Notes under the pieces: model-generated
The model's input: only the letters and a program-made list of their open reading frames with translations
The model's database searches: none
What the model was told of the DNA's origin: nothing
Origin: Pictodentalium vernedei
Taxonomy: Eukaryota > Mollusca > Scaphopoda > Dentaliida > Dentaliidae
Assembly (NCBI GenBank): GCA_031216915.1
Contig: CM062292.1
Location: 75,188,956-75,252,955, forward strand
Length of the DNA: 64,000 nt
Reading direction: 5' to 3'
Shown here: piece by piece, positions 21,301 through 31,737 of the stretch
Layout of the letters: the number at the start of each line of letters is the position of its first letter
Numbering within the stretch: the first letter of the stretch is position 1
Program-made: the position numbers and the translations under genes

Positions 21301-21671
21301 ACTTTCTCAAATATTTTAATAGTGGCGCATGTAGACCACCTAAGTACTTTAACAATGGCGATAGAGCCGTCAATATTATACACTGCAAGTTGCGAAATTC
21401 GTGTAGCGACCTAAATTATGATAAATACTCCAACTACGTCCATGATACACCTATCTGTTCGTGTGGCTACGAGACTGAAGACGCAAACCATTACTTTTTC
21501 GACTGTAATAACTATTCAAACGAAAGACAAGTCCTACAGAGAAATCTTGCGCATCTTACAATAAGATCGACCAACGATCTCCTTTATGGTATCCCCAACC
21601 TACCAGAATCCGTCAACATCCACCTTTTTCGAAGTGTACACAATTTCATTAAGGCCACGAAGAGATTTTAA
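18315..21671 (+). CDS. CR1-like LINE ORF: 2A-like peptide, endonuclease, reverse transcriptase
   Basis: 1118 codons without interruption. Residues 45-58 are hydrophobic (LVLCVILGIILL), directly followed by a 2A-like motif DIEVNPGP (61-68). In the 2A family, ribosomes skip the bond between the last Gly and Pro, so this ORF would give a ~67-residue membrane or signal-like peptide plus the enzyme. APE-type endonuclease: NYNIRSIRNK near 85, FTETHLD near 110, GDFNSD near 212, SDHKA near 275. RT: NYRPISLLS near 575, SGFLPQNST near 615, DISKAFDRVWHK near 650, GVPQGSVLGPF near 705 and catalytic LFADDTS near 735. A knuckle CSCGYETEDANHYFFDC lies near 1049. It is likely competent by sequence. 2A motifs at LINE N-termini are known from sea urchin, amphioxus and mollusc elements. 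Confidence 0.94.
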   Translation: MGISIEQHRTAVGLHNNLLVYRHRVTIKPGRPQHRVTIRIVKVRFSLVLCVILGIILLSGDIEVNPGPSQTGTADVSSISILNYNIRSIRNKLDHIIDDIDDFDIICFTETHLDPSFNSNNVLIPNYPPPVRKDRNQHGGGVAVYFSKEIYAKRLPELEFDQSVLWFEITSNRKFLLCLAYRSVQFSTNDYWEKLERAIEESISINPSLIITGDFNSDLFNPSSRLNEIINFYNLQNVTEQPTRVTPTSSTLLDPIIVSDNVVILNSEVHDLGVSDHKAVSAVIETGIAQSETKIRQIWNYNRADFPKMNNLISETDWSFISDTTSPDISYHKFASKFLNIARECIPSYNIVIRPHDKPWFDSALRREIRHRDRLRKRILKNPNPRIIDKYKHARNKVNNMKKKAKSTYFSKLDTSLSVSRNPKDFWHTVKQLLNNFESKPSVPFLNHKDNAGSPVMLTDDKEKADLLNKTFLSNSKINDDGHSLPAFRSKCSESLSEIDVSEDEVTRILGKLDTKKATGHDGISNRMLKETKDTICKPLVQLFRLSFSSCVYPLEWKLATVVPIFKKGDTHDPSNYRPISLLSCVSKVMERIVFNHMYEYCCVNNLLFKYQSGFLPQNSTVYQLIEIYHNLCLAFDRNQFSLGVFCDISKAFDRVWHKGLIYKLRQNGISGPLLEWTKSYLSDRRQRVTVNSTPSEYLPVDYGVPQGSVLGPFFFLIYINDISENLNAPDACRLFADDTSITETGFELDDIVSKCNENLAAVSEWAKAWLVTFNPSKTETVLFTKKRVNVSSMVMFGDTPLEMEKSHIHLGLSLQGDLNWNVQINRLCQKANSRLSQLRKLKYILGRKSLETLYKSFILPILEYADVVWAGAPDYQLTKLDRIHADAARIISGLTRSTPVSALFAELGWETLAQRRHLHKMKTFFKIVNNQAPTYLSDLLPRTFEDISTYSTRLHTNFQLPLTHTATFKRSFIPSCISEWNALPQEIRQSSSLNNFLKYFNSGACRPPKYFNNGDRAVNIIHCKLRNSCSDLNYDKYSNYVHDTPICSCGYETEDANHYFFDCNNYSNERQVLQRNLAHLTIRSTNDLLYGIPNLPESVNIHLFRSVHNFIKATKRF
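18498..18518 (+). other. 2A-like ribosome-skipping motif
   Basis: Encodes the consensus D-x-E-x-N-P-G-P directly after a hydrophobic helix. All six invariant positions are kept. Confidence 0.85.
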
Positions 21672-22463
21672 GACTGGACCGTAATCAGGCAGACTAGTCC
21701 GTCAACATATTCCCAGCCAAATGTCCTATAATACGAGTGTCCGTTTTCATTTTCATTTCCATTTCCTTCAGTTACGTCTTTGTGCATTCCGCATGTTCGT
21801 CCTGTATTCCCTGGCTATAACAGTGGTAACGGGGCTCCGTCTAAATCGAGGTTCCGCTGGAATCACGATTGTACCGTGATATGACACGTTGGCTAGTTGA
21901 CCAAGTCCAGCAGTGTTGCGATGTGGCAGTTCATCTTTCACCTTTCTGTTCTCCTTCCTCTCGCCTATCTGTTTTGACTCTTGTGAAGTCGTATACCTAC
22001 CAACATCCATCTTGAAGAGTGTACATACACAATATTGTTTTAATTATTCATAAGTTTGCTTTGCCATTGCATGCACATTTTGGTAACTTTTTGTAAATAT
22101 TTGTAAAGATAATCTGAAATTTTCAAATGTATATTAAGGAAAGGATATTATCTAAGTGCTAGGCACTTGTTATCCAATCCATTTTGTTATAACAAATAAA
22201 ATATGTTTAATAATAATCGGAAAGCATTTATAAGAGGAGTTTTTGAGATCACATTAAATTCCAATATTCATAGTCAGAACCATCCCCTAATCTGGTGAAA
22301 TAAACGAACCTTCATCTGTTAGGGATACAGTTGGAACCACTTCAGTAGTACAGACCATGTTCACGTTTGATCACCTGAAAACAATCCTGGCGAATCATAG
22401 TCAATGAAATATGTTTTAATACACTGTCAGTTTAATAATTAGCATTAACTCTGACGCCTTTAA

Positions 22464-22703
22464 CTCTCTGCATGCTGCTGGCGCGTATTCCTGCCCAGCA
22501 CAGGGTTTCTCTTGTCATTGAAAACAATATAATTTAGGCACATCTAATCACATTTTCCCCTATAAATTGAATGGATGTTTTCATCAATGATTTTTTGTGT
22601 TATATTTTAATTAATTTTTCATAAAATCTAGTCATGGCTGCTTCATAGCAGCCATGACTAGCTTTGATGAAAAATATCTTAAAAATACTCAGCAGGTTAA
22701 GAG
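22464..22703. mobile_element. TTAA-flanked palindromic MITE, second family (copy 1)
   Basis: Flanked by TTAA (22460-22463, 22704-22707). It starts CTCTCTGCATGCTGCTGG and ends CAGCAGGTTAAGAG. Its centre hairpin is TAGTCATGGCTGC with complement GCAGCCATGACTA. About 70-75% alike by eye to 37544-37785, with the same centre. Confidence 0.85.
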
Positions 22704-22709
22704 TTAAAC

Positions 22710-24660
22710 CTTTATCTATCCTAACGAGCGTACACATCCAAAGCTATGTAGAGAAAATCGCTATTCAAATTGTATTATTTTTTCAATTTTTGCTTCCGAG
22801 ACCTAGCTGTTTGGGAGGCGAAAAAATTTAGTTATTCAAGATTTTTTTAAAAAAATTTTCAACTGTTGTTCTCTACTCGTGTTAGGTACAGAGTTACGCT
22901 CTAAAATCAGTTGGGTTAAAATTCACCCCATTCAGTAGGGCTGAGTGAACATAAAAGATTCATATTAAGTCAACCCAGCTGACTGGACTTGGAAGAGCCA
23001 ATAAAGGGAGAAGGTGTGACAATGAGAACACAACATATTCGCCCCTTTGCCGCGTAGCCTAAGTGACAATAGTCAATAGAGGACACTAGTCTAGGTTTCT
23101 CCTATTGAGAAAGTTAATCAGTTTATACAGAAACACATTAAAACCGTTCCACCGGCTTTTGCGGGGTCTCCCGCTTTGGTTTTCTGATTTGCCGCAAAAA
23201 CCAGAACCGAACCGGAAAATCAAAACACCGCGCTGCTCTCTGTATTATCACACACCTATTAATGTAAAACAAGGGATTTCCACTGTTCTGCTTGTATGAT
23301 AAAAATAAATTCTATCGCACATGTTCGATTTCGTTTCCAACGTAAACAGAGAAGGACCCTGTCTAAATATACCACCTCAATCATTGGTCTAATGCACCGG
23401 AGTCGAGATGGCTTGGAAATTCCAAGTTCCTCACTTAGATTTGTTTACCCGGGATATTTAAATAATCAGATTCAAGTGAAAAATTTACAAAATAAAAATA
23501 ATATTCCGACTGTTTTTGTTCCTTGACAAATACTGTCCACAACTGGTCATATAGTTATGGAATGGGCTAAACTTATTGGCTATTTTAAAAACTTTTTGTT
23601 GTGTGGTCAATATTTGAAGTTCGATCATCGTGACCGTGACACTGATCGGTGTCAAATGGTTTCGACCAGCTGAATGCCGTAAAAATTAAAAAGCAAATTA
23701 GGGTTGGTCCCCCACCATCTAACAGTGATGTCTTGTTGACAACGAAGGAAACTACCCCGCTGAAAAGTGTTTTTAGTTCAATTTTCGTGTAGACTGGTTG
23801 TTACATGGGAGGTGTGTGATGAATACAGAACCACACACACGTTTGAATGGGTTAAGAATTATCGCACGAGATTGCTTTGGCCCAGGATATCACGAGAGTC
23901 GCCGAAAGCTCGAGTGATATCCTGGGCCAAGACAGTCGAGTGTGCGATTTTGTATATTTACGCCATGGGCGAGGAGACAAGACTTCCGGTTTCTAGGTAT
24001 TAATGGTTAGGTATCCATGAGATAGTTACACGTGATATTCAAATAGATTCGAGTGATTCTCATCCCTTCTTAGGTAAACAGTGATTTGAATACGAATGAA
24101 AATAAATTGACAATGTTTTTAATGTTGAAAGATTTTAGCCACCAAGAACAAAGAAGAAAAATGCATGGTAAGTACTTTCGCAGTAGTCTTCAATTTTCAT
24201 TCCATTATTAGTCAAACGCAAGTACGAGGCTAGAGGATATTTGTTGTTCGCAGGTATGCCCCCTTCAAATTCCCAACCATATCTCTCACCCTTGGATGCC
24301 GAACATCCAAGATTTGAGAAGACTATTTGCACATCCCCTTTAAGCAAGCATTTCTCAACTGCTACCTTCCAACTATTGAAGATTCTTTTGGCCGATGTTG
24401 GGGTAGGATGAGGTCGAACCTATTTTATAATTTGTATAAAGAAGCTATAACTGGTTCAAATTAAAACCCTTAACCTAGTACAGATTGCGAAAAACTGTAC
24501 TCAGCATATTTCCTCAGCATTATAACAAATTGCTCGATCTCGATCCAGAAGGAAAATATAAAATTGTTACTCGTCTGCTGTGTCAGTATTTTTTAAATAT
24601 AATTTTCTCTCCCAGAATTGCTCATTATCACACTCGGCGGATATGGCTTCACACTCGGTT
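22710..24660. other. Noncoding stretch
   Basis: Contains a palindrome at 23845-23960 and the phrase CTCTAAAATCAGTTGGGTTAAA near 22900, which resembles the short MITE at 51650-51727. No exon recognised. Confidence 0.5.
23845..23960. repeat. Long palindrome
   Basis: GGCCCAGGATATCAC and GTGATATCCTGGGCC around a central CGAGAGTCGCCGAAAGCTCG. Outer arms CGCAC(G)AGATTGCTTT and GACAGTCGAGTGTGCG pair imperfectly. Confidence 0.8.
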
Positions 24661-24669
24661 GAATTGACG

Positions 24670-25362
24670 CAGGGATGTGGCGACGAGGGGGGAGTGGGGG
24701 TCTCACCCCCAGCTAGGAGTATTTTTTTTCAATAGTTGGAAATTCCGAGGTCAAAAATAAAATGGTTGGAAATTCAATAAATTAACATTGTTCATGAAAA
24801 ATATTAAAATTCCAACTAATGATGAGAAATTTTGATCTTTTATTTCCAACTGGAAACTTGAGTTTCAAATTTCCAATTCTAAAATGGACATGGCCTCAAA
24901 ATTTCGGCTCTGACATCAGTCCGGTAAATTTTCTGACCCAGACACATTATAAATGATGCTTTTTCCGTTTCAGGACTAGTGAAAATTTTCAGAAGGGTTT
25001 ATAACCCTTTACCCAACGCAGACGATTTCAAAATTCATTATTTTAAATATCAATTTTTAAAATTTAAAAAAAAAATTAAAAAAAAAAACATGTCATGTGA
25101 CCCCTCTTTGGAACGAGCTCGACGAGCTCGTTCCAAAGAGGGGTCACATGATAAAGTTTTGTTGAAATTTTTCGAAAAATAATATTTTTTCAGCAGCTGT
25201 ATTTGCATATTACGTGGGCGGATGCGGGCGATTCGTTGGGTAAAGGGTTAAAAGATATCACCCAGCGCTGCAGTGCAACCACCTATCGAAACCACTCACA
25301 ATTGGAATTTATACCGGTGGCACCCCCCTCCCCCCAGCTGAAACCCTCTAGCCACATCCCTG
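24670..25362. mobile_element. hAT-like MITE carrying a nested TTAA MITE
   Basis: Ends CAGGGATGTGGC and GCCACATCCCTG, with 8-base target duplication AATTGACG/AACTGACG (24662-24669, 25363-25370). Its interior is AT-rich with repeated TTGGAAATTC. The subtype-A TTAA element at 25005-25247 is inserted in it. Confidence 0.85.
25005..25247. mobile_element. TTAA-flanked palindromic MITE, subtype A (copy 2)
   Basis: Reads CCCTTTACCCAACG to TTGGGTAAAGGG, with the centre GGAACGAGCTCG/CGAGCTCGTTCC. Right flank TTAA; left flank ATAA (one change). Orientation is opposite to copy 1, and it is inside the hAT-like MITE. Confidence 0.85.
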
Positions 25363-25369
25363 AACTGAC

Positions 25370-26300
25370 GCCGATCTCGACCAATATACACGAAGATAGA
25401 GTTGTCCCCTTGATGCTTCACTTTTGAGTAACCAGTTTGTTTAGTCCGAAATCTTTCGCCGTTTTCGCCAAAAGCAATCCGGAAAATTGGTGTGACCAGG
25501 CATAATGGAGTGACTTGAAACTGAAATTTTGTATGATGAGAAATTAATGAAGGCAATAAATATGGATCAGGTGGAAGAAAAGAAGAAAGAAGAGTTGTAT
25601 AGAAAATTCAACACACATACTAAGATTCAGACTCGTAAATGAAGTGGGATTATTATGATCCCCGATGAGTCTGGAGGTGGGATGGGGAAATCTCACCCTC
25701 GGGGCAAGATATTTGAACCAAACCCTCGGCTTGCCGAGGGTCTGGTTCAAATATCTTGCCTCGAGGGTGAGATTTCCCCATTCCCACCTTCAGATTCATC
25801 GAGGATGATTTTCCTCCCCCACACAAGGATTACGTCATTATAGATAATTGGCGGTCACGTGCTGACATACCCAGTTTTTAAAGTCATAGTCCTTTCGAAA
25901 AACAAACAATTTCATCGGAAAGATCTTACAAAAGTTAGGTATATACCATAGGTTATACTAAAAAATTGATTTGTAACACTACCCGTTAAGGGGTTAATGA
26001 ATTTGCGCGTGTCAAACTCTAATGTAAAGTGCATTGTGAGATTATTGATCGATCGATAAATTCGCGCAGTGATATTATTAAATCTGCAGAGAAACATGGA
26101 GTTGAAACAAATCAACATTGTTGATTTTGTATTACATGCGGGAAATCGTGAAGCCATTTTTGTTTATTTACAATTGTGCAGACGATGATGAAATAGTTCC
26201 GGCGACCTAATAAAATATGCAAATGAGTATGTCACATGGGGTGGGTGGGATAGAAAATAGAAATATCCCACCCTGCTGTCCCACCCGGGACACGTGTATG
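25370..26300. other. Noncoding stretch with one palindrome
   Basis: Apart from the palindrome at 25657-25808, nothing recognised. Confidence 0.5.
25657..25808. repeat. Long palindrome, ~70-base arms
   Basis: Arms contain GGGGAAATCTCACCCTCG and AGATATTTGAACCA, meeting at CCCTCGGCTTGCCGAGGG. The arms differ at only a few positions. Confidence 0.88.
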
Positions 26301-26313
26301 TTTCACGTATAGT

Positions 26314-26333
26314 GGGGGGGGGGGGGGGGGGGG
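26314..26333. repeat. Poly-G run
   Basis: About 20 consecutive G, just outside the inverted-repeat-bounded element. Confidence 0.9.
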
Positions 26334-26632
26334 AGAGGAAGTTCAGGTATCCGAATATTTGTTTTAAGTTAATAAATATAGAGGTTATTACCTGGTTAGT
26401 TTCATATCGGCCGAAATATCAGGCCTCGGCAACTTCAGATCGACCTTTGACCTTCAGTATCAGCCAAGGCTCCTGCGTAAATTCGAAATTCGATTCGAAA
26501 CTCGAATCGAAATTGGATTCGAAAGTCAATATTCGATTCCATTCGAAATCGGGAATTCGAATATTTTCGAATATACTTTGGCCATAAGTTTGTAAAAGTT
26601 CTGAGTAGAAATATAACTGACTTGTAGTAGTA

Positions 26633-26705
26633 ACAGTGTTTGTAGCGATGTAGCTACAACTGTAAAACAGTTGTAGATGATCGCTACAAACACTGTCGCT
26701 GCTAC
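26633..26705. repeat. Palindrome within the left-arm insertion
   Basis: AACAGTGTTTGTAGCGATG pairs with ATCGCTACAAACACTGT, and ACAACTG/CAGTTGT lies at the centre. Confidence 0.75.
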
Positions 26706-27959
26706 ATCTATTCACATTTCAACTTATTGTGCATTATGACCAGTGACCACTTATAAAAGTTTTAAGTTTCGAACTTTGAAAACCTCTTCAGCTGTTAAAC
26801 TTCAATAAATGATTTGTTCCACAACATGATCAAATTATTTTATATTGAGTATTGTTCTGTTAGATCACAGTTACTGGATACATCATCAAAAGCATTGGTT
26901 TTCTAAAATAATACCCCTGATTATTATATAGTAGAGCAGACTTTAATTTGCAAGTGGATCGACTCCATTCGGCGTTGCATTATCGTTTCGTTTTAGAAAT
27001 TCCGCATTTTTATTTTAAACAAATGGCTTCTCCACCGGAATGGAATCAATCCGATTTAAAATGAGTTTTTTCCGAGAAAACGTGATAAAAGTGAGGTATC
27101 GGCGCTATCAGCCATGTTCGTTTGAAAATGTTGATTGCTGCAGGGGGGTGTTATTTTAAAAAAAATCTTTTCTTCTGACGACGTATCCATTACCTATCAT
27201 TCGAAGTAGTATGTCAGGTTGAGATCTGGCCTTTTTGCCAGGACCCCGGGGTACGACCTCGACCTCGGGGTCATTGACCCCGGCGCCCAAATCCGTTAGG
27301 CCTTCCCTCTCCACACTAGGCATAGGCTATTTTTAGGCGCCCCTCACCCTACCCGCCCTGTATGTACCCTATTTTTAGGCTATCCCTCCCCAAAGCCCAT
27401 TAGGTGTCCAGACTATGTATAGCCCATTTAGGCTTTCCCCACATTGTTTTGGCCTTTCCTGTATGTGGGCTCCCCCTTTCAAAACCCAGTCCCTCCCTAC
27501 CAAAGCCCTGGTCTGTTCCTCTCCTTCCTAAGACTAGCCCAAATCTGGGGGACTTCCAAACTGAGGCGTCCATTGAGTACTAACAAAGAGTTCCCCCTCC
27601 CCTATCCCCCGCCCTGCCCCTCCAATAACTTTATTTCTTGGTAAATATCTTTAAGGTAAATGTTGTCAAGGACATGTACACGTAACTACAAAGATTAATT
27701 TGAAGACTACCTGGTTTTGTTTAGACATGTCATCAAGGAATTATGATAGAGAGAATCTTTGTTAATAAGAAGATATGATAGTGTCACGTTGTATAGTTAT
27801 GCAAATAGATAAGGGACAACTGGTATGTTTGATTATGACATAGATAAAGGTATTATGATAAAGGGTTCCTTTGTTTATAAGAAGCTTAATATGATAAAGA
27901 TCATGTACACTGTTTGATTATGTCATAGATAAAATGGTGTCACGTCGCAGGTGTTTGAT

Positions 27960-28185
27960 AACCCAGTAAGATCGCGGCGGTGTCTGATTGGTCAAACAGT
28001 TGTCCAATCAGATCAGCCCACACGGCAGTATGTTCCATGGGACCAATAGATAAGCGTGTTGTAAAATTATCCCACGCAGGCGCTCTCTGATTGGTCAAAC
28101 AACTGTCCAATCAGATCGTGCCATGCAGTAGTTTCTGCGTGGCGAATAGATGAGTGATCCGGAGTGTGACAATAAAAGGCAAGCA
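27960..28185 (+). promoter_or_regulatory. Promoter-like region with paired CCAAT boxes
   Basis: Two copies of a ~32-base palindromic unit (TGATTGGTCAAACA..TGTCCAATCAGATC) carry inverted CCAAT boxes 18-20 bases apart, near 27988 and 28090. GACAATAAAAGGC, a TATA-like stretch, follows near 28169. The layout suggests a plus-strand start near 28200, but no plus-strand ORF follows; the only ORF in the element runs the other way. Confidence 0.4.
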
Positions 28186-28554
28186 AGATTGGACTGTCGT
28201 ACTTCTACCCAAAGCGTCAAATGTTATTGGATGTAAGGAGTACAATCCCTCTGGAACTGTAGTGAAAGAGGGACCGGATATGTTAGGGCTAAAGAAATAG
28301 TGAGATGGACAAACAAACATTTCCGTCGTAATAGCCACACGGTATAATCACCCTTGAATTATAACTCCTGCATTCTATCTGAGCTGGTGCAGTTGTAATT
28401 CAACGGTGATTATATCTTAATAACTCGCGAGGTAAAGAATTCCGTTTTTTTCTCGTTGTTTATAGAGTTGCCTGATGATAGTTTGGAAGTGGAAGCTGAA
28501 AAGGAATGAACAACTCCAAATTTTCTCTCTATTAAATTTTATTTTCACATAAAA

Positions 28555-28800
28555 TCAGTTTTACAAGTAATTAATTGGTTTTACAATAGTCAAAATGGAT
28601 TTGCAATCAGACTTACAAATTTACAAGTAATTTTTATAAACCGAAAATGGATTTGCAATCAGACTTACAAATTTACAAGTAATTTTCACAAAGCGAAAAT
28701 GGTTTTAAACGAATATGCAAAAAGTTAAAATGGATTTACAATCAGTCAAAATGGATTTTCAATAAATTTTTACAAGTAATTTTACAATTTCACCATAAGT
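28555..28800. repeat. AT-rich tandem repeat
   Basis: Degenerate ~60-base units made of TTTACAAGTAATTTT, AAAATGGATTTGCAATCAG and ACTTACAAA. Confidence 0.75.
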
Positions 28801-28921
28801 AATTTCTTCAATAAGAAGTTTTTATAATCATACAATAAATACTTTTGAGTATTCGGTAACTGTCTTTTGTCCCTGAAACGGGGCAGTTTTTGTTGTTGTC
28901 GTTCTTCTGGACTTTCTCTAG

Positions 28922-29542
28922 TTATGATCCCAAGCTGTCTGCACATCCAGAAAACGTGTATTTTCTTAATGATGGATCAAACAAGTATTTTCGTTTCTCA
29001 ATTGCGATTTTTTCGTTCATCCCGTAACCCTCCTCATCTCGAAGTCGCTGAGCAGTTTTTCTAATTTTTCCATAGACCGGATGTTGTCTGAAGTGCCTTA
29101 CTCGACTCATTGCCTTAAATAATCTTCTACAGAGGGAAGCTCTCACGCTGTCTCTAAGAGCGTAACTGGCAGCTTTGGTGGCCTCGTCTGTGGGCAAGCC
29201 ATTTTCTATGTACGACACTTTCAATCTCTGAAATTTATCTGTATTATCTTCATATGCTCTTATGATTAAAGTGTCTATTATGTTCGTTTCGCCATCTTCC
29301 TCTTCTGAATATTTACTTTCAGTGGTTGTATCACTATCGTCTGGCTCTGAATATGTGCTCTCGTCAGAATCAGACAAGTTATAATCTTTGTTTGACTGTT
29401 TGCCTTCACCCGTCATCCCAAACCTCTTGAGGCAGTAACCATCTTCGTGTCTGTTGCGTGTGAAGGCTCTTGAGAATGCTTTCCTACAGAATTTACAGTC
29501 GTGGCTCGGCATGTCTTCTCTCTTTGAACGCCCTGAGAACAA
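28922..29542 (-). CDS. C2HC zinc-finger protein of unknown function
   Basis: 206 codons. A single finger at residues 16-37 reads C-x2-C-x12-H-x4-C (HDCKFCRKAFSRAF then NRHEDGYC). Residues 56-86 are a Ser/Asp/Glu-rich acidic stretch. The last ~115 residues are predicted by eye to be helical and basic (SVRASLCRRLFKAMSR, IRKTAQRLRDEE). No catalytic motif is visible. Met11 is an alternative start that keeps the finger. It is the only coding frame in the inverted-repeat-bounded element, so it may be an accessory DNA-binding or regulatory protein of a non-autonomous or unrecognised transposon. A captured host finger gene is the other possibility. Confidence 0.6.
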   Translation of the reverse strand: MFSGRSKREDMPSHDCKFCRKAFSRAFTRNRHEDGYCLKRFGMTGEGKQSNKDYNLSDSDESTYSEPDDSDTTTESKYSEEEDGETNIIDTLIIRAYEDNTDKFQRLKVSYIENGLPTDEATKAASYALRDSVRASLCRRLFKAMSRVRHFRQHPVYGKIRKTAQRLRDEEGYGMNEKIAIEKRKYLFDPSLRKYTFSGCADSLGS

Positions 29543-29603
29543 ATGAGAACTGGGCGCACATCACGATTTATAAGACAGTGAAGAGTACCCTCAAATACGC
29601 GCA

Positions 29604-29714
29604 TGCGTACATCGGTTTTACATGTGTGCACATCGGTTCTACATGTGTGCACATCGGTTTTACATGTGTGCACATCGGTTTTACATGTGTGCACATCGGT
29701 TTTACATGTGGGCT
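29604..29714. repeat. 21-base minisatellite upstream of the zinc-finger ORF
   Basis: Five copies of about ACATGTGTGCACATCGGTTTT. They lie where the promoter or 5' UTR of the minus-strand ORF should be. Confidence 0.9.
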
Positions 29715-30109
29715 TTGGGAAGGGATAGCCTAAAACATAGGGTACATACAGGGCGGGTAGGGTGAGGGGCGCCTAAAAATAACCTAGGCCTAGTGTGGAG
29801 AGGGGGAGGGGAGGCCTAACGGACTTGGGCGCCGGGGTCAATAACCCCGAGGTCGAGGTCGTACCCCAGGGTCCTGGCAAAAAGGCCAGATCTCAACCTG
29901 ACATACTACTATTCGATTTGAAGTTTGATTCGAAATTCGATTCGTCTTCACCAGTTCGATTCGATATTCGATTCAATCAAATTTGGCAATTCGCCCCTAT
30001 ATCAGCCCTCAGTAACTCCACATCAGCCTTAGACCTTCAATCTCAGGCTGACATGAAGATACCTCTGGCTGCCTTCTAGGTAGAAATGAAACTAAACAAG
30101 TAATGACCT

Positions 30110-30800
30110 CTAAGTGTTATGTCGTCTGCCCACTGGCTACCAGCTACACCGTCACGTATCAAATTGTGTATTCGACAGAAGTAAGGACTTTCTGTGATCG
30201 AGTGAGGCCAGTGCATGTCCCAATTTTAAAATAAAAATCCTCAGATAACTATTCTCCAAAAGGCATCCTCCAATAGCACATTACTGCGTCATACGTACCC
30301 TCAAATACCCAAATGTGGATGTGAGGAGTGATAGATTGATTATACCTCACTGGGGGATTTCCACGTGGTTATCATAGCTTCGTGCAATGGAAACGAGATT
30401 CTACAACCACAGATTGAGCTGAGAAATGGATTTGGATTTTCATAAGTGAGATTCATAGCTGATTCCACGGTTCTGTCGGTGTTGTTCGTAGGACTATCAA
30501 TAGAAGAGACAAATAACGTTAGCAGCAGTTGTAGTGGGCGACATTGGGCCTAGCATTTGTTGGGATTACAGATAGTGCTTAGCAAATAGTAGGTTAGTAT
30601 TTGAGTCATCGACAGTAGTGAGAGCTGATACAGTTGAAATTGGAAGTCCTGTCACCTTGTTATAAACTATTTTGAAGTTACAGCGCGCTGAGTAATTGCA
30701 CTTTTTGTCTCTATCAAGCTACAATAGCTTAACTCAATTCCAGCAGAAAAACAGTGTACCCAACAATTCTATACTAGTAAACATAGATTATATACTGAGG
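30110..30800. other. Noncoding stretch
   Basis: Nothing recognised. Confidence 0.5.
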
Positions 30801-30805
30801 ATACG

Positions 30806-30943
30806 GAATGAGTGTTTTTCTCATATAATATTTATGAAACGAGTCTAAGAATTTTCCGTTTTGGCGAGCCTCTGGCGAGCCCAAACGGAAAATTCGGACG
30901 AGTTTCATAAATATTATATGAGAAAAACACTCATTTCATATTC
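30806..30943. repeat. Long palindrome
   Basis: GAGTGTTTTTCTCATATAAT with its exact complement, centre GGCGAGCCTCTGGCGAGCC. Outer flanks are AT-rich. Confidence 0.88.
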
Positions 30944-30998
30944 TATTTATCATATGACACACACACGCACAAATTAGCCACTTAGTATAACTTTTTAA

Positions 30999-31212
30999 CC
31001 CATCACCTAACTTGAGTTGCAGGCGGCACTTGGAAAAAAACATCCTCGTATAACTAAAAATTTTCATTTTTGACTTCCAAAACATATGGTTATGACCCCC
31101 TCATTGGAACGAGCTTGTTGAGCTAGTTCAAATGAGGGGTCATAACCTATGTTTAGGAAGCAAAAAGTGAAATATAAAAAAAATGAATGGCGTTTTTCTT
31201 GTAGGTAAAAGA
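30999..31212. mobile_element. TTAA-flanked palindromic MITE, subtype B (diverged)
   Basis: TTAA on both sides (30995-30998, 31213-31216). CCCATCACCTAACTTGAG at the left and GTAGGTAAAAGA at the right are mutated ends. The arms contain ATGGTTATGACCCC and GGGGTCATAACC. Confidence 0.8.
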
Positions 31213-31216
31213 TTAA

Positions 31217-31735
31217 TACAATATAACCCACCCTAAATAGGACAGATAACGTAAATTCTCCCTACTGAAATTATGCAAATGTCACCCAGTTGTATTTTGT
31301 TTAGCCAATCAAATTGTCCAGTTTTGAAAATGACCAATGAAAGCTCCCAATTCTAATTATGCAAATTATGAAAATGTGGCCCAGTGTTATTTTGTTCATC
31401 CAATCAAATTGTCTAGTTTTGAAACTGACCAATGAAATTGACGGAAGGCTTTATTTATCACTGATTGATATGAAAACAAAATATCAAATGTTTTAAAGTG
31501 AACAAAACGGACGAGTCATATGATAAAAATAATTATTGAGTGAAAAATCTAACCCACAGCGATTTAGTAGTAACACACCCTTCACAATCTGTCGTCTCAA
31601 TATTTTCTTTCTGTTTGAACGGTTCAGTTCGTGATTTCACTACCGACCTCGCTAATAGCGCATCATATTTTGCATTGCACAACGCAAACTTTCTTTTGTA
31701 CTTCAGACTAGTTCATTCTACAAGAGTAAGCAAGA
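31217..31735. other. Noncoding stretch
   Basis: Contains a diverged direct duplication (CCAATCAAATTGTC near 31306 and 31399, each followed by TAGTTTTGAAA-like text and GACCAATGAAA). No gene seen. Confidence 0.55.
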
Positions 31736-31737
31736 GA

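Larger units (their letters stand above)
17600..22217 (+). mobile_element. CR1-like non-LTR retrotransposon
   Basis: A plus-strand LINE with one intact EN-RT ORF (18315-21671) and a ~540-base 3' region ending near AATAAAATATGTTTAATAATAA. The RT blocks and the C-terminal C-x-C...H...C knuckle fit the CR1 clade. The 5' limit is a guess, and no target duplication was found. Confidence 0.85.
26380..30107. mobile_element. Inverted-repeat-bounded element with a zinc-finger ORF
   Basis: Inner inverted repeats at 27196-27402 and 29711-29918 match over about 200 bases (roughly 93% by eye; for example GTCAGGTTGAGATCTGG and GGTACGACCTCGACCTCGG). Outer, weaker matches continue at 26383-26560 and about 29925-30107, including a TTCGAATCGAA-type minisatellite on both sides. 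The left arm is split by about 600 unmatched bases (26590-27195). Inside are a CCAAT-rich promoter-like region, a tandem AT repeat, a C2HC-finger ORF and a 21-base minisatellite. I cannot assign it to a transposon superfamily. No target duplication was found. Confidence 0.7.

Noticed and set aside
28867-29064. Plus-strand ORF downstream of the CCAAT region
   Set aside because: It overlaps the zinc-finger ORF antisense and shows no motif.
29604-29714. Cys/Thr/His repeat protein (HTCKTDV repeats)
   Set aside because: Direct translation of a 21-base minisatellite; no sign of coding beyond it.
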